A stretch of DNA of 64,000 nt. It comes from Anaerorudis cellulosivorans. GTDB lineage: Bacteria; Bacteroidota; Bacteroidia; Bacteroidales; Dysgonomonadaceae. The stretch lies in the NCBI RefSeq assembly GCF_025943985.1, contig NZ_JAPCWE010000013.1:32863-96862 (forward strand), read 5' to 3'. Under the pieces are notes generated by a model. That model was not told the origin of the DNA, searched no databases, and saw only the letters and a program-made list of their open reading frames with translations. The stretch's first letter is position 1; each line of letters starts with the position of its first letter. Position numbers and translations under genes: made by a program. Shown piece by piece: positions 38,573 to 48,467 of this stretch.

Positions 38573-40855
38573 CTACACGAGCAAACGGTGGACGGTGGAA
38601 ACGCCTTCCACTTTTGCTATCTTGGAACACAGCAGATTCACATCTTCCACACTATGAACATATACGTTGATCACTCCTTCAAAAATGCCATCATTGGAAG
38701 ATACATTCACACTTTGAATATTCACCACCACCTCTTCCGACAATTTTGACAGAATATTGCTTAATATTCCAATACGGTCGATTCCGGTAAAAGCAATGGA
38801 AGCCAAAAACGAGTACTGTCGATAATCACCCCAATCCACTTCAACAATTCTATCTCCGAAATTCGATTTCAATCTCATACCCGTCTCACATGAGCGCTTA
38901 TGCACTTCAACCTCATTTTTATCATTGATAAAACCAAACACTTTATCGCCCGGTATAGGTTTACAGCAGGGAGCAGCAATGAAATTTTTCTTGAATTGTT
39001 CTTCTTTCAACACATATACCGATTTTTTATCTATTACAGGTGTCAAGGAAGAAATGGCATCTCCGGCCGTTTTGGGTACATTAGTCACGATTTTGGGTTC
39101 GGAAGGCACTTTTTTCATAGCATTCATTGCCTGTTTTACGTAACGGACAAACAAATTTTCATTTTTAGGAACACCTTCTTTCACTTTATAAAACACATTC
39201 GGATTATCCGGAAGTGTGATTTCATTATTGCCTATTGAATAATACAGATCTTCTTTTTTCTCTAATTTGTAATAATTCAATATTTTGGTATAGGTTTCAT
39301 TATCAATAGGTTGATTTTTGAATAACTCTTCCAGCATTTTTTGTCCTTTTTCGGCCGTTCTTCGTTTTTGGCGACGCAATGCTGCTTCTATTTTTGTACG
39401 GGCTTTAGCCGTTGTGGCATAGTTCAGCCACTCCGGTTGGGGATATTGCGACTGCGATGTGAGAATTTCAACCTGGTCGCCACTCTTGAGTTGATAACTC
39501 AACGGTACCAATGTGTGGTTGACTTTGGCACCCAAACAATGATCGCCTAGGCGCGTATGAATGGTATAGGCAAAATCGAGCGCCGTTGCTCCCTGAGGCA
39601 ACGTGATTATTTCTCCTTTCGGAGTAAATACATATATTTCGGACGAAAAAAGGTTCATCTTCACCGTATCGAGAAAATCGATGGCATTGGGACTCGGATT
39701 AGCCAAAATCTCCTGAATGGTTTTCAACCATTTATCGAGTTCGTTATCTTCTTCCACCTTGTTTTCCTTGTACTTCCAATGAGCTGCGAAACCTTTTTCG
39801 GCAATGTCGTCCATACGACGGCTTCGAATTTGTATCTCTATCCATTTCCCGTCGGGTCCCATAACCGTCAGGTGCAACGCCTGATAACCGTTGGCTTTGG
39901 GCTGACTCAGCCAGTCACGAATACGATCGGGACGCAGTTTGTAAATATCGGTAATCGCCGAATAGATATCCCAACATTGTTTCTTTTCGTCCATGCCGGG
40001 CTCCACTTCAAAAATAATGCGCACGGCAAAAAGGTCATACACTTCGTTAAAATCGATCCCTTTCGATTCCATCTTTTTCCAAATGGAATAAACCGATTTA
40101 ACCCGGGCACGCATCTCATATTTGATATTCATTTTGTCCAACGCCTCTCGTACGGGTGCGGCAAAATTTTCGTATATCTTGTTTCGCTCGGCGGCTGTTT
40201 CTTCAATTTTTCGCGTAAGCTCGGCATAAACATCCGGATGTTCATACTTGAAACAAAGCTCTTCCAATTCGGTTTTTATGCTGAACAAACCCAGTCGGTG
40301 TGCCAACGGTGCATACACATACATGGTTTCACCCGTAATCTTAAACTGCTTGGCAGGAGCTAAAGACGAAAGGGTGCGCATATTGTGCAATCTATCGGCA
40401 ATTTTAATGAGAACCACACGAATATCATCGGACATGGTAAGCAGCAGTTTACGAAAATTTTCAGCCTGAGCCGAAACGTTTTCGCCAAACATTCCGCTTG
40501 AAATCTTCGTTAATCCATCTACAATCTGAGCAATTTTATCCCCAAACATCATCCGTATATCTTCTACCGTGAGATCGGTATCTTCCACTACATCGTGAAG
40601 CAAAGCTGCCGAGATGGATGTAGAACCCAGCCCCATTTCGCGCGAAACAATGCGGGCTACCGCCAACGGATGCATAATATAAGGTTCTCCCGAACGCCGA
40701 CGGACACCTTTATGGGCCTCTTTGGCCACATTAAAAGCCTTGGTAATAATTTCCACTTTCCGTCGGTGATTCGAGCTCAAATAATCGTTGAGCAGAGCCT
40801 GAAACTCGTCATTGATCATTTTTTCTTCCGCTGCCAATCTCTCTTCGTCATTCAT
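38573..40855 (-). CDS. (p)ppGpp synthetase/hydrolase, Rel/SpoT family
   Basis: A 760-residue bifunctional long RSH enzyme. The HD hydrolase site is intact (GEPYIMHPLAVARIV, LLHDVVEDTD), as is the synthetase (DLFAVRIIF, KANGYQALHLTVMGPDG). A TGS domain (YVFTPKGEIITLPQGATALDFAY), a zinc-finger-like CCKPIPGD region and a C-terminal ACT domain follow. It sets alarmone levels in starvation. The gene is alone, and ends 17 bp from the convergent small operon. Confidence 0.95.
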   Translation of the reverse strand: MNDEERLAAEEKMINDEFQALLNDYLSSNHRRKVEIITKAFNVAKEAHKGVRRRSGEPYIMHPLAVARIVSREMGLGSTSISAALLHDVVEDTDLTVEDIRMMFGDKIAQIVDGLTKISSGMFGENVSAQAENFRKLLLTMSDDIRVVLIKIADRLHNMRTLSSLAPAKQFKITGETMYVYAPLAHRLGLFSIKTELEELCFKYEHPDVYAELTRKIEETAAERNKIYENFAAPVREALDKMNIKYEMRARVKSVYSIWKKMESKGIDFNEVYDLFAVRIIFEVEPGMDEKKQCWDIYSAITDIYKLRPDRIRDWLSQPKANGYQALHLTVMGPDGKWIEIQIRSRRMDDIAEKGFAAHWKYKENKVEEDNELDKWLKTIQEILANPSPNAIDFLDTVKMNLFSSEIYVFTPKGEIITLPQGATALDFAYTIHTRLGDHCLGAKVNHTLVPLSYQLKSGDQVEILTSQSQYPQPEWLNYATTAKARTKIEAALRRQKRRTAEKGQKMLEELFKNQPIDNETYTKILNYYKLEKKEDLYYSIGNNEITLPDNPNVFYKVKEGVPKNENLFVRYVKQAMNAMKKVPSEPKIVTNVPKTAGDAISSLTPVIDKKSVYVLKEEQFKKNFIAAPCCKPIPGDKVFGFINDKNEVEVHKRSCETGMRLKSNFGDRIVEVDWGDYRQYSFLASIAFTGIDRIGILSNILSKLSEEVVVNIQSVNVSSNDGIFEGVINVYVHSVEDVNLLCSKIAKVEGVSTVHRLLV

Positions 40856-41176
40856 ACGTGCTCGTTAGACTTTCCTTATAATATAATGTTTAAAGGGAAT
40901 ACGAAATTACAAATAAATCTGCAATAAACATTCCGTAATTGGTAAAAACACAAAAAAGATGGGATTAAGTCATAACCTACCCTTTGTTGAATCTAACATC
41001 GATTATTGTTTTTACGTTGAAAAACCAAATTACCTGTTAAAATGCCGACGTATTTGAAAAAAATTATTTATTCTGCAGGCAAGACTGTTTACAATTGTTA
41101 CAATCTTGTTTCTTTTCAAAAAGAAAAGGGCGTAATCTCTTTTTTTATTTTTATTTTTATCCTCAAAAAGGAAACA

Positions 41177-42256
41177 ATGAAGAAAATATACATCCTATTG
41201 CTTTTTATTCTTTTCTACCCTCCTCTCTATGCTCAAAAAAGCGAGCAGAATCTTATTACAGAGGGAGTTAACTTACACGATTCGGGAGAATACCAAAAAG
41301 CAATAGAAAAATATCAACAAGCCCTTTCCGTTAATCCGAAATCTCAACAAGCCATTTACGAAATGGCGCTTTCTTACTTGGAATTAAAAGATTACGAAAA
41401 AGCATCGGAATATAGTACGCAGGTAATTGATGCCGACGACAAAAACTTATCGATGTTGGCTTACTGCGTAAAAAGCGAAGCACTTACCGAAATGAATCAA
41501 ACAGACAAAGCCATTGAACTCTTAAAAGAAGCGATAAGAAAACACGGTGACCATTATTTGCTCCATTTCAATTTAGCACTCAATTATTACAAAATAAACG
41601 ATACGGGCAACACGCTTTCTCATGTAAAAAAAGCCATCGATTTGAATAAATCGAACAGCGATGCTTTCCTTCTAAATGCATATGCGCTGAACGATGTCGG
41701 ATTGTGGGTGCAAAGCATCTTATCGTTTCAAATGTTTCTACTCACGGAACCCGACAGTCAACGTTCAAAAAATGCTTTTGAAGAAATGTTGCAAATTATG
41801 CGCGTAAAACCGGCTTCGGAAAAACCGGTAGAGCGATCCTTCATCCAACAACAACTTTACCGAAATCCCTCTGCTATTCACCCCGACCGGATTCCTCCGC
41901 TTACCATCGAACAGGGATTAAACCGAAATTATATCTACCATGCCATCACCACAACCCTGGACTCGCTCAAAACCCATAACGAAGAGCCCGATCTTTATAC
42001 CACTTTTACCGAAGTCAATAAAGCCGTTCTCACTGTTCTTGAAAAAGAAAACGACGGAACAAAAGAAAAAAATGCTTTCTGGACTTTCTATGTACCTTTT
42101 TTTTCCCATATTCTCCATTCCGACTATTTTGAAACGTATTGCCGCTATATCAGCGTTTCTTATTTCCCCGAATCGCTTGAATGGTGGAACAACAACAAAG
42201 CAAAAGCCGAAGATTTTTTGAATTGGTTTGAAAATGGAGATAGTGAAATACGGTAA
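41177..42256 (+). CDS. Exported tetratricopeptide-repeat protein
   Basis: About 359 residues from MKKIYILLLFILFYPPLYAQ, a signal peptide preceded by AAAAAGGAAAC; an earlier in-frame ATG at 41042 adds only untypical residues. Three to four TPR units cover about 20-170, for example ALSVNPKSQQAIYEMALSYLELKDYEKASEY. The remaining half is unassigned alpha-helical sequence ending WWNNNKAKAEDFLNWFENGD. It is likely a periplasmic scaffold. It is followed 47 bp later by the sigma factor gene. Confidence 0.8.
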   Translation: MKKIYILLLFILFYPPLYAQKSEQNLITEGVNLHDSGEYQKAIEKYQQALSVNPKSQQAIYEMALSYLELKDYEKASEYSTQVIDADDKNLSMLAYCVKSEALTEMNQTDKAIELLKEAIRKHGDHYLLHFNLALNYYKINDTGNTLSHVKKAIDLNKSNSDAFLLNAYALNDVGLWVQSILSFQMFLLTEPDSQRSKNAFEEMLQIMRVKPASEKPVERSFIQQQLYRNPSAIHPDRIPPLTIEQGLNRNYIYHAITTTLDSLKTHNEEPDLYTTFTEVNKAVLTVLEKENDGTKEKNAFWTFYVPFFSHILHSDYFETYCRYISVSYFPESLEWWNNNKAKAEDFLNWFENGDSEIR

Positions 42257-42276
42257 TCAAAATCGGAAAAAACCGT

Positions 42277-42284
42277 TATCTTTG
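42277..42284 (+). promoter_or_regulatory. -7 promoter box of the sigma factor operon
   Basis: TATCTTTG followed by C, an ideal Bacteroidetes -7 element, 20 bases before the ATG. A -33 TTTG is not seen at the expected distance. Confidence 0.5.
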
Positions 42285-42303
42285 CAGCTGAAGCTCTATT
42301 TGT

Positions 42304-42861
42304 ATGGAAAAAAGCAGTTACTCAGAGGAAGAAATACTACAGCAGTTACGCAATCCCAAAACCCGACGCGAAGGTTTTGCCAAACTTGTTGCAGAATATA
42401 GTGAACGGCTATATCGGCAAATTCGAAAAATGGTTCTTTCTCATGACGATGCCAACGACATTCTTCAAGAAGTATTTATAAAAGCATGGATAAACATCGA
42501 TAACTTCAGAGGCGAGGCCAAATTGTCGACATGGTTATACCGGATTGCCATTAACGAAAGTATCACTTTTCTCAACAAATTGCGGGCTCAAAACAATGTT
42601 TCGATAGACGAAGAAGATACATTCCTGATTAATCGGCTCGAAAGCGATACCTATTTCGATGGAGACGAGGCTCAGAAAATGCTGCAAAAAGCCATCCTTA
42701 CCCTCCCTTACAAACAACGACTGGTATTTCAGATGAAATACTTCGATGAGATGAAATACGAAGAAATGTCAGATATTTTGGGCACCTCGGTTGGCGCACT
42801 TAAAGCTTCCTATCATCATGCGGTAAAAAAGATAGAAAATTTTTTATCGGACCACGATTAA
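42304..42861 (+). CDS. ECF RNA polymerase sigma factor
   Basis: A 185-residue group 4 sigma factor. Region 2 contains DDANDILQEVFIKAWINIDNFRGEAKLSTWLYRIA; region 4 contains LPYKQRLVFQMKYFDEMKYEEMSDILGTSVGALKASYHHAVKKI, with the helix-turn-helix at its end. It is followed by a single-TM protein and an exported helical protein, an arrangement seen in many Bacteroidetes. This differs from FecI/FecR units tied to SusC genes. Confidence 0.92.
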   Translation: MEKSSYSEEEILQQLRNPKTRREGFAKLVAEYSERLYRQIRKMVLSHDDANDILQEVFIKAWINIDNFRGEAKLSTWLYRIAINESITFLNKLRAQNNVSIDEEDTFLINRLESDTYFDGDEAQKMLQKAILTLPYKQRLVFQMKYFDEMKYEEMSDILGTSVGALKASYHHAVKKIENFLSDHD

Positions 42862-42915
42862 ACTTTCATGTATTTACAATGTCAATGTTAAAGCATAGCG
42901 AAAGAAATAAAAGAT

Positions 42916-43332
42916 ATGAAAACAAAGATAAGGCTGGAAGACATCAATAAAACGGATCCTTTTAAAGTGCCCGATCATTATTTCGAACAGTTTAATAAAG
43001 AAATAATGAAGCGGTTGCCGCCAATAAAAACGCCGGAATTTCAGCCTGTGCCCTTACGTGAAAAAGTGAGACCGTGGATTTACATGGCAGCTATGTTTGT
43101 GGGTCTGTTTATTATTATTCAATTTTTAACAAAAAACGCGGGTAATCAATCCACCCGATCATCTGCCACATACGATTCCGGTATGCAATCGGCAACCATT
43201 CCGTCCGATAAATATTGGTCGACCGTAGAAATTTCCGAAGAAGAATTTTATCAATATCTCGAAGATCAATTATCGGAAGACGAATATTACGACTACATAT
43301 ACAATGAATTCTATGCTACGCAAGATATGTAA
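42916..43332 (+). CDS. Single-TM protein, candidate anti-sigma partner
   Basis: A 138-residue protein with a cytoplasmic N-terminus (about 50 residues), one transmembrane helix (IYMAAMFVGLFIIIQFLT, about 56-74) and an acidic extracytoplasmic tail rich in Glu, Asp and Tyr. The start DINKTDPFKVPDHYFEQFNKEIM resembles small proteins that follow ECF sigma genes in Bacteroidales. The topology fits an anti-sigma factor, but no zinc-binding motif is present, so this is inference from context. Confidence 0.7.
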   Translation: MKTKIRLEDINKTDPFKVPDHYFEQFNKEIMKRLPPIKTPEFQPVPLREKVRPWIYMAAMFVGLFIIIQFLTKNAGNQSTRSSATYDSGMQSATIPSDKYWSTVEISEEEFYQYLEDQLSEDEYYDYIYNEFYATQDM

Positions 43333-43371
43333 AAATAACAAAGCAAGGACAACCAAAAAAAGCAGAGAAAT

Positions 43372-43896
43372 ATGAAGATACAAAAGTGTATAGGTTTATT
43401 AATCGGTGCATTTATTTTTTACATATCACCCCAATTCGGTTATGCTCAGAATAAAAAAATGGATATGGCCGAGTTCGAAAAACGAAAACAGGAATATGTG
43501 AAAGAAAAAGCAGCACTGACACCCGAAGAGGCTCAACGGTATTTTCCGTTGAATAATGAACTGAATCAAAAGAAGTTCGAATTAAACAGGCAGCATCGCG
43601 AGAAAATAGAGAAAATGCGTAAAAACAAAGAGATCACAGACGCAGAATATCGAAATATTCTTGAAAACGATGTGGAAGTAAAACTAAAAGAAGCCGAACT
43701 CGACAAAGAATATGCCGAAAAATTTGAAAAAGTTCTTCCCCCCGAAAAACTGTATAAAGCTCGTCAAGCCGAAAAAAACTTTATACAACAAGAAGTGACC
43801 CGTTTCCGGAAAGAAAATAGAAACAATAACACCCAAAACAAAGGGAATCAAATCAAAAGCAACCCAAATAACCGTAGCGGAAGAAACAAAAAATAA
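43372..43896 (+). CDS. Exported helical protein of the sigma factor operon
   Basis: A 174-residue protein with signal peptide (MKIQKCIGLLIGAFIFYISPQFGYAQ). The mature part is almost all charged helix, with ALTPEEAQRYFPLNNEL and FEKVLPPEKLYKARQAEKNF resembling the Spy/CpxP type of periplasmic helical proteins, then an Asn-rich tail. It may be a periplasmic sensor or chaperone acting with the sigma factor. A terminator follows 45 bases later. Confidence 0.75.
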   Translation: MKIQKCIGLLIGAFIFYISPQFGYAQNKKMDMAEFEKRKQEYVKEKAALTPEEAQRYFPLNNELNQKKFELNRQHREKIEKMRKNKEITDAEYRNILENDVEVKLKEAELDKEYAEKFEKVLPPEKLYKARQAEKNFIQQEVTRFRKENRNNNTQNKGNQIKSNPNNRSGRNKK

Positions 43897-43940
43897 AAAA
43901 GGGCTTATTCAAGGTAAAGAGAGTTTTGGAGTATATCGTT

Positions 43941-43984
43941 ACCGCATCGTGCTATCCACATAACTATGGCGATGCGGTTTTTTT
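43941..43984 (+). terminator. Terminator of the sigma factor operon
   Basis: ACCGCATCG pairs perfectly with CGATGCGGT, with an inner CCA/TGG extension, followed by a run of T. Confidence 0.85.
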
Positions 43985-44099
43985 ATATGAATTGATGTTG
44001 TTTTTCCCTTTTGAAGGGATGTCGGTCATACTGTATAGCTGTTTAAAAAAAGATGTCATGTATAAAAAAGCAGTTGAAAACGCCAGCTCTCGTCTACAA

Positions 44100-44430
44100 A
44101 CTCACGAGCCCTTTCGTTCAGCAGATCTTCCGCTTTTTTCACTTTTCCCACTTTTTTCGTCACACTGCTGCGCCGCCGCTGCTTTCTGCTTCTCCCCACT
44201 CATCCCACTGTCGCCGCTCATCCGCTTTCGCCACCCCATCCCCGTTTTTCCACATCTTCCGCTTCTTTCGCCGCTTCTCCCACTGCCTTCATTTAACCGT
44301 TTTTGCTCCGCTTTTAAACCCAAATCCTACACTTTCCTACACTTTCCTACGCTTTCCTATACACCCGAAACCCGCTCCCCATCTAACTTTCCTACACTTC
44401 CTACACTTCCTACACTTCCTACACTGTATC
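44100..44430 (+). repeat. Pyrimidine-rich low-complexity tract with short tandem repeats
   Basis: The plus strand is almost purely C and T with short tandem units: CCTACACTTTC (11 bases) near 44328-44360 and CTTCCTACA (9 bases) near 44390-44425. Long open frames exist on both strands only because of composition; none has a plausible start, domain or conserved block. It forms the left part of the 1.1-kb gap before the SusC gene. Confidence 0.6.
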
Positions 44431-44479
44431 GTCCTGATTTTTTACATTTTCTGCAAACGCATTCCGAACAAGACAAGAA

Positions 44480-44720
44480 CAAGACCCCACCTTCTCCGTA
44501 CCAAGTCCGTACCAAGTCCGCTCCATCCTCGCACCAAATCTGCACCATCTCCGCTTCGATTCCGCACCGTCAACGCACGTTGTAATCGGTAACTTTGCCG
44601 AAAAACAGCCATTTGCATGTTGCATATTACACACACATACGCAGGTTTGTCCTATACCAGACGCACCAAATCCGGTACACCTGTCCCTCCTTAGGAGCAA
44701 GCATGAAGCGAAGGAAGAGC
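44480..44720 (+). repeat. Dispersed intergenic repeat, copy B
   Basis: It matches copy A at 31205-31500 in inverted orientation. Shared blocks, in order, are CTTCTCCGTACCAAGTCCG (here with an 11-base internal duplication), TACGCAGGTTTG and AAGCGAAGGAAGAGCG. It carries no open frame with coding character. Confidence 0.6.
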
Positions 44721-44896
44721 GAAGAAGACCCATCCAAACCCGATAAAAAACAGCAACGGTAATTAAAATATAAAAATTACAAATTTAGCAGAAAACAAGA
44801 AGACCGGCAAGCTGAAAACCTCACTCAACAAGCCGAAACCATCTCTTTGTAATTTTTTCGTCATAAATATGTAATTATTTTGTAATATTAAAAATT

Positions 44897-44904
44897 TATC
44901 TTTG
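44897..44904 (+). promoter_or_regulatory. -7 promoter box for the SusC/SusD operon
   Basis: TATCTTTG followed by C, with TTTTG at 44878-44882 somewhat closer than usual. This predicts a 5' leader of about 150 bases before the SusC start, a common feature of Sus-type operons. The rest of 44720-45061 holds nothing else I can name. Confidence 0.45.
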
Positions 44905-45061
44905 CATAGTATTCAGAATTACTAATTAAAAAATTTATATGCCTATGACATTTTAAAAAAGAAAACAAAAAAAACCGATAAATCCAACAATATTTATCGC
45001 CAATTTCAATCGACACAAATTAAATTCATTAACTGTATTAATTACAAAAAATAATCAATGT

Positions 45062-48000
45062 ATGAATAAAGACAATTCAAAGGGTAATTGTTTACCTCAA
45101 AAATTACCTTGCAATCATTTTTTAAGAATTATGCGAACAAGCATTATTTTGTTGTTTACCTGCGTATTTTGTTCCATGGCCGAATCGACTTACACCCAAG
45201 AAGCCAAGGTGTCTACAAACAAACGCAATGTAGCGGTAAAAGAGGTATTGAACGAAATTGAAGCACAAACCGATTACCTGTTCATCCCTAACGATGAAGT
45301 GAACACGGACGTCCTGTTTGCGCAGCAGGAGAAGAAAACAATAGCAGGAAAAGTGGTCGACATTAAAGGTGAACCTGTTATAGGTGCTAACATAGTAGAA
45401 GTTGGCACAACCAATGGTACGGTAACAGATGTGGATGGCAATTTCGCGTTGGAGGTTGCCGACAATGCTGTTATTCGTGTTTCTTATATCGGTTATCTCG
45501 ATCAACAAATCAACACTGCCGGCAAAACCAATTTTAATATTGTTTTACAAGAAGATATCAAAGCTTTGGAAGAAGTGGTTGTGGTAGGATATGGAACACA
45601 GCGTAAAGTCAATTTAACCGGAGCTGTGGATCAAGTAACCAGTGAAGTTTTCGAAAATCGCCCAATTTCAAATGTTACCCAGGCTTTACAGGGCATTGTT
45701 CCTAATTTAAATATAAAATTGGTTGATGGAAAACCAACTCGATCTTCTTCTTACAATGTTCGTGGAACTACTTCAATCGGTCAGGGAGGAAGCGCTTTAG
45801 TGCTGATTGATGGTGTAGAGGGTGATCCTGCTCTGCTTAATCCTAACGATATTGAAAGTATTTCTGTCCTTAAGGATGCGGCTTCTGCTGCTATTTATGG
45901 AGCAAGAGGGTCATTTGGAGTAGTGTTGATTACAACGAAAACTCCACAAAAAGGGAAAATTACCGTTAACTATTCTGGCAGTATTTTATCGCAAACCCCT
46001 ACAGCCATACCCGACAATGTAACGGATGGCTATGTATACGCAGAACGTTTTCGTGAAGCTTATTATGCGTGGAATAATTATTCGTCTCTTCCCAGCAAAA
46101 TCAATAAAACTCAACCTTATTCGGATGCATGGTTGGAAACTTTTAAAAAGCGCAAAGAACAGGGAATTACCAATGAAGTTGAAATTGGACCTGATGGCAG
46201 TTATATATACTACGGTAATACTGACTGGTATGATATTTTGTATCGGGATCATTCCTTCGCTCAAGATCATAATGTAACTGCATCAGGTGGCAGTGAAAAG
46301 GCAGATTTTTATTTATCAGGTCATTATTATGATTTCAACGGATTATTTAATTACAATTCAGATACTTATAAAATGTATAATATTAGAGCCAAGGGTTCAT
46401 TGGAAATTACCAAATGGTTGAAAATAAGCAATAACATGGAGTTCTCGGATATGACTTACCATAATCCGATAAATATTGGGGAAGGAGGCAGTATTTGGAG
46501 AAATATTGCCGATGAAGGACACCCTTCAATGCCGGTCTGCAATCCTGATGGATCATTAACAATGTCCGCTGCTTATACTGTAGGCGATTTTATTTATGGG
46601 AAAAACTGGATAAATACACACAAAAAAATATTGAAAAATACAACGGCTTTTAACGCTTCATTTTTAAATAATAAGTTACGAGTAAACGGAGATTTTACTT
46701 TTCGTAATTTTGACAATAATGATGAGCAAAAACGCGTACCGGTCCCTTACAGCAATGTTCAGGGAAGAACCGTTTGGCTTAGTGAGAAATACAATGACTT
46801 TAAAGAATCTATCCGCAACACTTTTTATACAGCAACCAACCTATATGCCGAGTATGAAAACACATTTGCCGATGATCATTATTTTAAGGGAATGTTGGGT
46901 TACAATTACGAAACATCCAAATATGAATCGAATTATGTTCAACGGAATGGCTTGCTTCTACCTGACGCTGAAAACTTGAACTTAGCTCTTGGAGAATCAA
47001 CAACTACATCGGCCGGATACGAAAAATGGCAAATAGTCGGCACTTTTTTTCGATTAAATTACAATTTTCAGAATCGTTATTTGCTGGAAATAAATGGTCG
47101 CTACGACGGTTCTTCAAAATTTCCCCAAAATCAAAGATATGGTTTCTTTCCATCATTATCCGGAGGTTGGAGAATCTCGGAAGAACCTTTCTGGAAAGTC
47201 GATGATAGCCTGATTTCCGATATGAAAATTCGGGCGTCTTATGGTTCACTTGGAAATGGGAACATCGGTTCTTATAATTTCATGGAATTGTTGTCGATTA
47301 GTACGTCCGACAGAGTATTGAATGGTGCCTTAAATAAATATACTCAAAATCCTGCACCGATTCCCAGTGGTTTAACATGGGAAACAGCCACTACATTTGA
47401 CATAGGAACTGATATTGGATTAGCAAAAGGACGTTTGCAGTTTACAGGCGATTATTATATTCGTAAAACTACCGATATGTACACAGTTGGCATGACCTTA
47501 CCTGAAGTTTTTGGAGCAACTTCTCCGAAGGGTAATTATGCAGATATGACTACTCGAGGTTGGGAATTATCTGTCACTTGGAATGACAATTTCGTGCTTG
47601 GTGGTAAATCTTTCAATTATCAATTACGTGGCACTATGCATGATTATAAGTCAAAAATTGATCGGTATAACAATACTACCAAAAGTTTAAGCGATTATTA
47701 TCCCGGTATGACTGTCGGGGAAATATGGGGATATAGAACCGACGGACTTTTTCAATCGCAGGATGAGATAGAGGGTTATGTTAATACTATTATAAAATCT
47801 TCTTCGAACGGGACGGTCTATCCCGGTGATATAAAATTTGTTGATGTAAATAAAAATGGAAAAATTGATTATGGGGATAAGACCGTTGATAAACCAGGAG
47901 ATATGGTTATTATAGGTAATTCTGATCCACGTTATATTTACAGTTTAAAATTAGATGCCGATTGGAATGGTTTTTTTCTTTCTTCTTTCTTCCAAGGAGT

Positions 48001-48454
48001 AGGACAGCAGGATTGGTATCCCAGCAATGAATCGGCATTTTGGGGACAATATAATCGTCCTTACAACAATTTGCCCAAATGGCATTTGAATAATTATTGG
48101 ACGAAAGACAATCGAGATGCTTATTTGCCAAGGTATGCGGGATATAATACTTCACTGAAAGAGACAAAATCAGACCGTTATCTTCAAAACATCGCTTACA
48201 TTCGATTGAAAAATCTTCAAGTGGGATACTCTCTCCCCCAACATCTGATTTCAAAGATAAGTATGAAACAGGCAAGAGTATTTATATCAGGAGAAAACCT
48301 TTGGAGTTGGTCACCGCTTTACCGTCGAACAAGAGATTTTGATGTTACAAACACACAAGGTTCTGATCCTGATCTTACTTCAAGTAATTATGGTGACAAT
48401 TACAGTTATCCTTTAATGAAAACAATCTCGTTAGGGTTATCTCTTACTTTTTAA
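45062..48454 (+). CDS. SusC/RagA-family TonB-dependent outer-membrane transporter
   Basis: An 1130-residue outer-membrane barrel. After the signal segment (about 20-45) comes a partial STN-like stretch (VAVKEVLNEIEAQTDYLFI), then a carboxypeptidase-like CNA-B domain (IAGKVVDIKGEPVIGANIVE), the SusC signature LEEVVVVGYGTQRKVNLTGAV, the plug (DAASAAIYGARGSFGVVLIT) and a 22-strand barrel ending in LGLSLTF. It imports large oligomers with its SusD partner, driven by TonB. The presence of an STN-like part could allow signalling, but no FecR is nearby. The ligand is unknown. Confidence 0.95.
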   Translation: MNKDNSKGNCLPQKLPCNHFLRIMRTSIILLFTCVFCSMAESTYTQEAKVSTNKRNVAVKEVLNEIEAQTDYLFIPNDEVNTDVLFAQQEKKTIAGKVVDIKGEPVIGANIVEVGTTNGTVTDVDGNFALEVADNAVIRVSYIGYLDQQINTAGKTNFNIVLQEDIKALEEVVVVGYGTQRKVNLTGAVDQVTSEVFENRPISNVTQALQGIVPNLNIKLVDGKPTRSSSYNVRGTTSIGQGGSALVLIDGVEGDPALLNPNDIESISVLKDAASAAIYGARGSFGVVLITTKTPQKGKITVNYSGSILSQTPTAIPDNVTDGYVYAERFREAYYAWNNYSSLPSKINKTQPYSDAWLETFKKRKEQGITNEVEIGPDGSYIYYGNTDWYDILYRDHSFAQDHNVTASGGSEKADFYLSGHYYDFNGLFNYNSDTYKMYNIRAKGSLEITKWLKISNNMEFSDMTYHNPINIGEGGSIWRNIADEGHPSMPVCNPDGSLTMSAAYTVGDFIYGKNWINTHKKILKNTTAFNASFLNNKLRVNGDFTFRNFDNNDEQKRVPVPYSNVQGRTVWLSEKYNDFKESIRNTFYTATNLYAEYENTFADDHYFKGMLGYNYETSKYESNYVQRNGLLLPDAENLNLALGESTTTSAGYEKWQIVGTFFRLNYNFQNRYLLEINGRYDGSSKFPQNQRYGFFPSLSGGWRISEEPFWKVDDSLISDMKIRASYGSLGNGNIGSYNFMELLSISTSDRVLNGALNKYTQNPAPIPSGLTWETATTFDIGTDIGLAKGRLQFTGDYYIRKTTDMYTVGMTLPEVFGATSPKGNYADMTTRGWELSVTWNDNFVLGGKSFNYQLRGTMHDYKSKIDRYNNTTKSLSDYYPGMTVGEIWGYRTDGLFQSQDEIEGYVNTIIKSSSNGTVYPGDIKFVDVNKNGKIDYGDKTVDKPGDMVIIGNSDPRYIYSLKLDADWNGFFLSSFFQGVGQQDWYPSNESAFWGQYNRPYNNLPKWHLNNYWTKDNRDAYLPRYAGYNTSLKETKSDRYLQNIAYIRLKNLQVGYSLPQHLISKISMKQARVFISGENLWSWSPLYRRTRDFDVTNTQGSDPDLTSSNYGDNYSYPLMKTISLGLSLTF

Positions 48455-48467
48455 ACAATTGAATTTT

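Noticed and set aside
43926..44592. Overlapping open frames rich in Pro, Ser, His and Phe
   Set aside because: They come from the pyrimidine-rich low-complexity tract; several frames on both strands are equally open and none has a conserved block.
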